Of a DNA stretch of 8,367 bases, positions 1-5,486 are shown piece by piece (the stretch's first letter is position 1; each line of letters opens with the position of its first letter). The stretch covers positions 1 through 8,367 of the forward strand of contig DHCC01000061.1 in the NCBI GenBank assembly GCA_002398875.1, in the 5' to 3' direction. A model generated the notes under the pieces. That model saw only the letters and a program-made list of their open reading frames with translations. It was not told the DNA's origin and did no database searches. A program made the translations under genes and the position numbers. Source of the DNA: Bacteroidales bacterium UBA4912 (lineage in GTDB: Bacteria > Bacteroidota > Bacteroidia > Bacteroidales > Dysgonomonadaceae).

Positions 1-21
1 AAATAACGCTATTTTTTTCAT
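1..21 (-). CDS. Start of a further downstream PUL gene (N-terminal fragment, 7 codons)
   Basis: On the minus strand an ATG at 21-19 opens the frame MKKIALF and runs off the window edge. A Met-Lys-Lys start followed by hydrophobic residues is typical of an exported protein's signal peptide in this group. It sits 29 nt after the stop of the galactanase gene, on the same strand, with no terminator-like hairpin in the gap, so it is probably the next gene of the same operon. The gap is A-rich on the coding strand and has only a weak AAGAA purine run about 15 nt before the ATG. The product cannot be identified from seven residues. By analogy with other galactan loci a beta-galactosidase (GH2) or another galactan-processing enzyme would be plausible, but that is inference from context only. 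Confidence 0.55.
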
Positions 22-50
22 TCTGTTTATATTAGTTCTTAGTTTTCATT

Positions 51-1100
51 CTAATCTATAAATGCATCCAATGCTTTAGTAGGTCTACCGTCTCTACCCC
101 ATGCACTAAGTGCATAATTACTCCATGATCGGGCTCCCTGTGGTTCCCAGTAAAAAATACCTAAGCCTTTACTGTTAGGGACTGCTTTTACTTTTTCGAT
201 TACTGCTCTAAGCATATAGTAAGTGTTTTGTGGTTTACTATCTTCTCCTCCAACTTCAACAACCATTACATCTTTATTATATCGATTTGCCATATCTGAC
301 AGGTTGTTACCCAGGTCGTCTATAACCTCTTTGTAATCTGGTTTACCCTCCAGCCACCATGGATAGAATGACATTCCTATGATATCATATTTTGCACCAT
401 GTTTCTCCGCATTGTCAAACCACCAACGAAAACGTTCGTTATTGTTGCCCTGATCAACATGAAGAATGATTTTTGAAGATGGACTTACAGATTTGACCGC
501 ATCATAACCTTTGTTTAGTAATTGTACTAATTGTGCCCAATTATCGGTATGTCCTTCGGGGTGTATCATGCCGCTTGGAATTTCGTTGCCAAGTTGTACC
601 CACTCAGGTGAAATGCCCTCTTTATTTAGTGCATCCATCACATCGTAGGTATAATCATATAATGCTTGTTTTAATTCTTCAAAATTAAGACCTTCCCAAT
701 CTTTAGGTTTGTTTTGCTTGCCCGGATCGGCCCAGCTATCGCTGTAATGAAAGTTTATCATTACCTTCATACCCCAGCTTTTAGCACGTTTTGCCATTTC
801 TACTGTTTCGTCTCTGCTGCAGTGCCCGCTTTGAGGATGAGTGGAAGGGTTTACCCATGTTCGCAATCTAACAGAGTTAATTCCGTGATCTTTTAAAATT
901 TTAAAACAATCTTCGGGTTCTCCTTTGTCGTTGTAAAAAATATATCCACTAGCTTCCATTTGTGGTAACCAACTAATATCACCTCCTTTAGCTAAATTGT
1001 CATTAGCAAATTTTTCTCCTTCTTCAAGATTTTTGCAAGCAACAGATGTTAAGAGAAGCGTAGTGAATAATAATAGTGATTTTAAAATGAGCTTTTTCAT
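51..1100 (-). CDS. GH53 endo-beta-1,4-galactanase, surface lipoprotein
   Basis: This glycoside hydrolase family 53 enzyme is predicted to cut internal beta-1,4-galactosidic bonds in pectic galactan or type I arabinogalactan. From the ATG at 1100 it is 349 residues: a lipoprotein signal ending in TSVAC (Cys22), then an acidic KNLEEGE stretch that suggests surface display, then a single (beta/alpha)8 domain of normal family length. Hallmarks are GINSVRLRTWVNP (about 74-86), the NFHYSDSWADPGKQ block (116-129), VQLGNEIPSGM holding the likely acid/base Glu173, VMVVEVGG holding the likely nucleophile Glu282, FYWEP (316-320) and the C-terminal GRPTKALDAF. Both catalytic glutamate codons are intact. 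A longer frame opens at a GTG at 1130, but that codon lies inside the terminator stem and would put ten residues before a complete signal peptide, so the ATG is preferred. GH53 is known to be a retaining family. No accessory binding domain is present, so substrate capture is probably left to the neighbouring lipoproteins. Confidence 0.95.
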   Translation of the reverse strand: MKKLILKSLLLFTTLLLTSVACKNLEEGEKFANDNLAKGGDISWLPQMEASGYIFYNDKGEPEDCFKILKDHGINSVRLRTWVNPSTHPQSGHCSRDETVEMAKRAKSWGMKVMINFHYSDSWADPGKQNKPKDWEGLNFEELKQALYDYTYDVMDALNKEGISPEWVQLGNEIPSGMIHPEGHTDNWAQLVQLLNKGYDAVKSVSPSSKIILHVDQGNNNERFRWWFDNAEKHGAKYDIIGMSFYPWWLEGKPDYKEVIDDLGNNLSDMANRYNKDVMVVEVGGEDSKPQNTYYMLRAVIEKVKAVPNSKGLGIFYWEPQGARSWSNYALSAWGRDGRPTKALDAFID

Positions 1101-1118
1101 TTTTTTTCTTTGTAGGAC

Positions 1119-1150
1119 AAAAAAAAGCACGGCTATAAATTATGCCGTGC
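1119..1150 (-). terminator. Intrinsic-terminator-like hairpin between the second binding-protein gene and the galactanase gene
   Basis: The arms GCACGGC (1127-1133) and GCCGTGC (1144-1150) form a perfect 7-bp GC-rich stem around a 10-nt AT-rich loop. On the minus strand the stem is followed at once by eight T residues (1126-1119), the classic Rho-independent layout, and it is preceded by an A-rich run that could extend the stem. It starts 14 nt past the stop of the upstream lipoprotein gene and ends 18 nt before the galactanase ATG. On the plus strand the stem is followed by CTTTTCTTTT, so it might act in both directions, although no plus-strand gene is seen nearby. Its position inside a PUL operon suggests partial termination or a 3'-end-protecting role; which of these applies cannot be read from sequence. 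Confidence 0.8.
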
Positions 1151-1164
1151 CTTTTCTTTTCAAT

Positions 1165-2604
1165 TTAATTTTTTACTAATGTGCCTTTAAACTGCTCAGA
1201 GTTTGAAAAGTCGAGAGTGACTGTATAGTTTCCGGCTATAGGAACATTAATATTCGATCCATCAAACGCAAGATTGTTTAAATCTCCACCATAATTTATT
1301 CCCCAGTCATTATTTGCACGGAATTTAAATTCCCCTGCAGTTAGATCAGTAGTTACAGACCATTTACCTGAAACAGGGTCATATGACATTTCAGTGTCTG
1401 TATCCCATCCTCCTGCTGTAGCTCCACCAACAACTCCCCAAACTGTTTTTGTAGCTGTATATGTGTAAGGAGTTCCGGAAAGATCGACAGTCATTTTGTA
1501 GTATCCTGCATCTTTCATTATAAGGTCACTTCCAACTTCCGAAATCTCGCCTTCAGTTCCACTGTCACCATAGTTAGGTCCGTCCCAGTTAGGTTTTGCT
1601 GTGAATTTAAATCCTGTATTTCCTTCGGGGAAGTATACAAATCCGTCATATTTGAAGTCAAAGTTACGACTGTAAAGTGTGGGAGCAATTTCGGGCTTCC
1701 ATCCCTGATGTCCACCCGGAACATACAGAAATAAGCTCATTTCACCTATTATGTCAATCTCATAAGTGTATTCCATCATATTAATGGTAATTTTTACCCA
1801 TCCCGGTAATTCCACTTTCATTGAGCCTCCATTTTCTATAACAAGTTCACCTTCAAGAGCAATGTTTTGATCAGTAGGATTACCCAAAACGCCATCCCAA
1901 GAAGCCTTTTCTTTACTGGATTTTGGAACTATTTTAAAATTGCCAAAGATGTTATTGTCGTTTGAATAGTTCACAAGTATTGTGAATATCGGATCTTCAT
2001 ATACATCTTTACCACTATGATCAAATTTATAATCATCAAGTTCGTTAATATTCCATCCATTTAGATCGCCTATCAAGTAGTATTCAGTTTCAATTACAGG
2101 TGCAACAGGTGTAACTTTAACTGGACCTAAAATAATTGGGGTTGGCATCATGGAAGAAGTAGAGCCATCAACTATGTAATAGGTTCCACGCAAATAAATA
2201 TTACGAGGGTCCGGTCTTTTCCCATAAAGTGTTTTAACTGCTTCATTAAGATCCGATGCCAGAATAGTAGCATTATTTCCATCTGAAGCAGAATTGAGTT
2301 CGACGACATTTGCAAAATCTTCTGTATCTGAAGCTTCAATTGAAAATTTAACGTAAGCTCCTTCTGCAAGCTGCGGAGTTGCAGTTGTATTAATTGCCAC
2401 CAATACATCTTCAAGGTCTTCTTCCTGTAATACTAAAGGTGAAATAAGGTCTGATCCAATAGTAAAAGAAAAACCGTTTATTGATTGTTCTGCTTCCTGT
2501 TCATTTGTTTGAGGGTCTGCAGCGACATGATCATAAACATCTTCACATGCTCCCAAAAACAGTACCGCGAACAGTGTCACAATTAAATATAATTTATTGT
2601 TCAT
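1165..2604 (-). CDS. SusE/SusF-like surface glycan-binding lipoprotein with three tandem binding-type domains
   Basis: This 479-residue protein has no enzyme motif and resembles the SusE/SusF family of outer-membrane glycan-binding lipoproteins. The signal peptide ends in the lipobox LGAC (Cys20), followed by acidic EDVYDH, consistent with surface export. Residues about 40-165 look like the N-terminal SusE-type Ig-like spacer domain. Three related beta-sandwich-type units follow, at about 173-285, 288-385 and 387-478. Each opens with a Gly-Trp (184, 302, 400) and contains a phenylalanine-lysine strand leading to a tryptophan (FKIVPKSS...W236, FKFTAKPNW340, FKFRANNDW434), and the second and third then run into a NYG and a Tyr-rich closing strand. 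The likely role is holding galactan at the cell surface for the GH53 enzyme. The ATG at 2604 is preceded by an A-rich leader (AAAAAAATACAAAC), normal for this phylum. The ligand is inferred from context, not from binding residues, so galactan specificity is less certain than the family call. Confidence 0.85.
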   Translation of the reverse strand: MNNKLYLIVTLFAVLFLGACEDVYDHVAADPQTNEQEAEQSINGFSFTIGSDLISPLVLQEEDLEDVLVAINTTATPQLAEGAYVKFSIEASDTEDFANVVELNSASDGNNATILASDLNEAVKTLYGKRPDPRNIYLRGTYYIVDGSTSSMMPTPIILGPVKVTPVAPVIETEYYLIGDLNGWNINELDDYKFDHSGKDVYEDPIFTILVNYSNDNNIFGNFKIVPKSSKEKASWDGVLGNPTDQNIALEGELVIENGGSMKVELPGWVKITINMMEYTYEIDIIGEMSLFLYVPGGHQGWKPEIAPTLYSRNFDFKYDGFVYFPEGNTGFKFTAKPNWDGPNYGDSGTEGEISEVGSDLIMKDAGYYKMTVDLSGTPYTYTATKTVWGVVGGATAGGWDTDTEMSYDPVSGKWSVTTDLTAGEFKFRANNDWGINYGGDLNNLAFDGSNINVPIAGNYTVTLDFSNSEQFKGTLVKN

Positions 2605-2622
2605 GTTTGTATTTTTTTATTA

Positions 2623-2658
2623 TGGGAACCCTAACACTGTATTGAGAAAGGGTTCCCA
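2623..2658 (-). promoter_or_regulatory. Perfect 10-bp intergenic hairpin between the two binding-protein genes
   Basis: TGGGAACCCT (2623-2632) and AGGGTTCCCA (2649-2658) are exact reverse complements around a 16-nt loop. On the coding strand the hairpin begins 12 nt after the stop of the upstream lipoprotein gene and ends 18 nt before the ATG of the next. The bases that follow on the minus strand are TAATAAAAAAATAC, so there is no T tract and it is not a standard intrinsic terminator. Inference: it may act as an mRNA processing or stability element, a weak attenuator, or a structure affecting translation of the second lipoprotein gene. An inverted-repeat protein-binding site is possible but less likely in mid-operon. 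Confidence 0.6.
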
Positions 2659-2670
2659 CAGTTAACTTAT

Positions 2671-3816
2671 TTATTGTATCTTACCTGTTCTTTCGGTAAA
2701 ATTGATATATAATCTCTGACCGGCTTTGCCAGTAATTCGTTCCTGATCACCACCTGCACCGCGTGGAACAAATACACCGTCAAATACAAGGAATTCTGTA
2801 TTCCACCAGTCATGCCCTGGCAGTTTGATGCTTGCTCTTACTTCTGCAGTGTTAGAAAATGGGGGTGAAACGAATTCTGCATTAGCTCCAAGTGATAGCT
2901 CAGGGATTGCAAAACGATATGCTTCATCTGTTGTATCCCAGTTACCCGAAGCTGTTTCTCCTTGCAGATGGACATGCGGCGGTAAGAAATCTACTGCATA
3001 GTCATAATCACGACCTGTAATAGTGGTTGTAACCACTACAATGTACCATCCTGGGTTGCCAATTCCGATATTACCTCCCGAGTCAGTAGCACCAACATCA
3101 GATGTACCTCCATTTTGATTGATAGATGTACCTCCGAAGCCGAATTCGTTACCATCCCATGCTTTGGCAGTGTTAAACTTGATTTCTGCGTTACCTCCAT
3201 CGCCGGTCTGACCCAGGTATTGCATTGCCCAGAATTTTCCTTCAGCGCCCCATACAGGAATCATTTCTGTAGCACCGTCCCAGCTCCAGTTGCCCGCAAC
3301 GTTACCGATAATAAACATTTCTTCCGGCATCTCCTTCGGATCAAGAGCAAAATAACCTTTAACTCTTGGAAGCGTTATCACGTTTGACCTTACTTCACCA
3401 TCATTTTTATCATTCAGTACAGATCTCAATCTCACATATAGTGGATGAGGAGCTTCGGGATATTCACTTTCTTCTTCAATACCAAGCAATCCCATTAAAG
3501 CAAGTGCCACATCCGCCGCCTGAACATCAAATTTTGCAGTAGTGTATGTTCCGGGTATGGCAGCAAATTCGCTAAAACTTTCACTAAGTGAGATTTCAAC
3601 ACTGTAAGTGGCAGCAGCTGTAAATCCATATCCCGGTTGAGAGGTTGAAAACTCAATAGTTTCCATATTTTTCAAGTCGTAGATACCGGAAACATATTTT
3701 GGAACGTTCAGCACAAAGCTATCCGGTTGTTGCAAAACTACCTTTTCATCTTCCTGACACGACCATAGGAAACCGAAGGCAGTCAATAATAATATTATAC
3801 TATATATCTTTTTCAT
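2671..3816 (-). CDS. SusE-like surface glycan-binding lipoprotein with two C-terminal binding-type domains
   Basis: A 381-residue non-catalytic lipoprotein of the SusE/SusF type, expected to bind galactan or its fragments beside the SusC/SusD transporter. The signal peptide ends in LWSC (Cys20) and is followed by QEDEK, a very close match to the acidic lipoprotein export signal known from Bacteroidota, which places it on the outer face of the outer membrane. Residues about 25-150 form the SusE-type Ig-like N-terminal domain and end in the typical RSNVITLPRVKGYF transition. Two binding-type units follow at about 166-277 (opening MFIIGNVAGNWSWDGA, with IKFNTAKAWDGNEFGFGG) and 281-381 (opening VHLQGETASGNWDTT, with IKLPGHDWWNTEF). 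The aromatic-rich strands are candidate sugar platforms. The gene starts 35 nt after the susD stop with an A-rich leader and belongs to the same operon. It is related to the longer lipoprotein downstream but well diverged from it. Confidence 0.87.
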   Translation of the reverse strand: MKKIYSIILLLTAFGFLWSCQEDEKVVLQQPDSFVLNVPKYVSGIYDLKNMETIEFSTSQPGYGFTAAATYSVEISLSESFSEFAAIPGTYTTAKFDVQAADVALALMGLLGIEEESEYPEAPHPLYVRLRSVLNDKNDGEVRSNVITLPRVKGYFALDPKEMPEEMFIIGNVAGNWSWDGATEMIPVWGAEGKFWAMQYLGQTGDGGNAEIKFNTAKAWDGNEFGFGGTSINQNGGTSDVGATDSGGNIGIGNPGWYIVVVTTTITGRDYDYAVDFLPPHVHLQGETASGNWDTTDEAYRFAIPELSLGANAEFVSPPFSNTAEVRASIKLPGHDWWNTEFLVFDGVFVPRGAGGDQERITGKAGQRLYINFTERTGKIQ

Positions 3817-3851
3817 CGTTTATCTTTTTACAAGTTAAATTTGGACATTAA

Positions 3852-5474
3852 TCAATAACCGGTGTTTTGAATCAAATTATCGTTTGCACCTATATCATCA
3901 GCAGGTATAGGGTAAATCTTAAAATGATCAGCAACAGATCTGCCTTCCTTGACACTACCTTTCCATGTCCACACATAAGAAGATCCTGTAAATTTGTTGA
4001 ATCTGATAAGATCGGTTCTGCGCTGTGCTTCAAGGAATAATTCACGTCCTCTTTCGTCAAGTAAGAAATCAAGAGTGAGTTCACCAGCTGTTATTGTATA
4101 AGGAGCCTGTTTATAAGCACGTTCACGAAGTTCATTTACTAAGTTTAGTGCAGTTGTCTGATCACCTCCTGAGCCGCCTCTAAGAACTGATTCAGCATAA
4201 TTAAGATAGATTTCTCCTAATCTGAAAAGTGGGAAGTCGGTGTATGCTATGCTACTTGGAGGTAATGAGCCATCACTGTTTCTGTTATAAAATTTAACAA
4301 CAGGTATACCGTTGTCTGTGAACAGCGAAGGATCATCTATCTCGACGTTTTCTGTTTTATCAACATATAACATATCAAAACGGCTATCATTTTCATGCAG
4401 ATTTTCTCTTTCGAATGTTTTAAGCATAGAAACACGTCCACGGTTACCTTGCCATGCTCCGACTGCGTTAACTTCTTCTTGCATATCAGAAGGCTCCATA
4501 CTACTTAGCAGGAATGTCATACCTCCCCAAGTTTGAGTTTCGGCACCTTCATAACGTACAGGGAAAATCATTTCAGTCGATTTGTTGTTATCTGATTTAA
4601 ACATATTTGCATAAATCGGTTCCAGTTCATATCCAACTTCAAGTACTTTTTTGCTGTAAGTAATACTTTCGGTGTATTTGTTTACACCAATATATGCTTC
4701 AGCATTCAGATAAAGTCTTGATAGCAGCGCCCAGTTGGCAGCCTTGTTAGCACGACCGTAGTATTGATTATTGTATCCCACGAATGGGGCAATCAAATCT
4801 GCTTCACTTTCCAGAAGTTCTTTTTCGATATAATCAAACAGATCAGCACCCTGAATTTGTGGAGGAAGTGTGCTTCCTACAGGACTATTCTCATCAACAA
4901 AAGGTACGTTTCTGAACATATCGAGCAGATAGTAGTATGAAAGTGCTCTGTGAAAACGAGCTTCAGCACGAAATCGTTTAATTTCGGCTTGGTCATTTGC
5001 ACTTACACCGCGACCGTTTAATACCTCTTCAGTAGTTTCCCTTAAAAGAGCATTTGAAAGATTTATTTGATAATATAGTCTGTAGTAGAGCCCTTTGATA
5101 AATACGTTACTTGAGGTCCAGGTAATATAGTTCAAGTCGGGTATTCCCGGGTCGTTCCATGCACAAAGCACCTCGTCTGTGGGCAACTGCTGTAGGTTCC
5201 ATAATCCTCTAAGAAAAGAAGCTTGACTACCACCATCTACACCTGCTACATCAGGATCTCCGTCACCTGCACTATTTCCACTAATTGCCAATCCTGCATA
5301 TATTTTAGCTAATAGTTCCTGATATGGTTCTATTTCACTGCCAAATACTACATCTGAAACTAATTCGTCTTCATCCAGAGGTATCGTATTCAGGTCATCG
5401 ACACAAGACGAGAGTGCGGCAACCATTAAGCCGATAATAAAAATGGATAGAAATTTATATTTTACTGTCTTCAT
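3852..5474 (-). CDS. SusD-like (RagB/SusD family) outer-membrane glycan-binding lipoprotein
   Basis: The SusD partner caps the SusC barrel, binds oligosaccharide and delivers it for TonB-driven import. The product is 540 residues, a usual SusD length. The signal peptide ends in LSSC (Cys24), followed by VDDL, consistent with surface export. The N-terminal TPR-rich half shows the family block EARFHRALSYYYLLDMFRNV (171-190), then RANKAANWALLSRLYL (241-256). The C-terminal half carries FPLFRLGEIYLNYAESV (414-430), LLDERGRELFLEAQRR (471-486) and the closing YPIPADDIGAND...QNTGY, all typical of SusD_RagB. A TTG at 5483 could extend the frame by three residues, but the ATG at 5474 gives a standard Met-Lys signal peptide and a clean 12-nt gap after susC. 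Aromatic residues in the central region could form the sugar platform, but specificity cannot be assigned from sequence. Pairing with the adjacent SusC is near certain; the galactan ligand is inferred from the GH53 neighbour. Confidence 0.96.
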   Translation of the reverse strand: MKTVKYKFLSIFIIGLMVAALSSCVDDLNTIPLDEDELVSDVVFGSEIEPYQELLAKIYAGLAISGNSAGDGDPDVAGVDGGSQASFLRGLWNLQQLPTDEVLCAWNDPGIPDLNYITWTSSNVFIKGLYYRLYYQINLSNALLRETTEEVLNGRGVSANDQAEIKRFRAEARFHRALSYYYLLDMFRNVPFVDENSPVGSTLPPQIQGADLFDYIEKELLESEADLIAPFVGYNNQYYGRANKAANWALLSRLYLNAEAYIGVNKYTESITYSKKVLEVGYELEPIYANMFKSDNNKSTEMIFPVRYEGAETQTWGGMTFLLSSMEPSDMQEEVNAVGAWQGNRGRVSMLKTFERENLHENDSRFDMLYVDKTENVEIDDPSLFTDNGIPVVKFYNRNSDGSLPPSSIAYTDFPLFRLGEIYLNYAESVLRGGSGGDQTTALNLVNELRERAYKQAPYTITAGELTLDFLLDERGRELFLEAQRRTDLIRFNKFTGSSYVWTWKGSVKEGRSVADHFKIYPIPADDIGANDNLIQNTGY

Positions 5475-5486
5475 AATATTCAAGAA

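Noticed and set aside
1098..1130. Ten-residue N-terminal extension of the galactanase from a GTG start
   Set aside because: The GTG sits in a terminator stem and the extension precedes a complete lipoprotein signal peptide, so the ATG at 1100 is the better start.
1101..1164. Possible separate promoter for the galactanase gene
   Set aside because: I looked for the Bacteroidota pattern TTTG, a spacer of about 19 nt, then TAnnTTTG on the minus strand and found no convincing match in this gap; a promoter within the upstream coding region cannot be excluded.
2605..2670. Possible intrinsic terminator between the two binding-protein genes
   Set aside because: The stem is strong, but on the transcribed strand it is followed by an A-rich run and not a T tract, so it is listed as a hairpin of unknown role and not as a terminator.
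3115..3387. A 90-codon open frame on the plus strand opposite the shorter binding-protein gene
   Set aside because: It is antisense to a well-supported lipoprotein gene, with no signal, domain or credible ribosome-binding context of its own.
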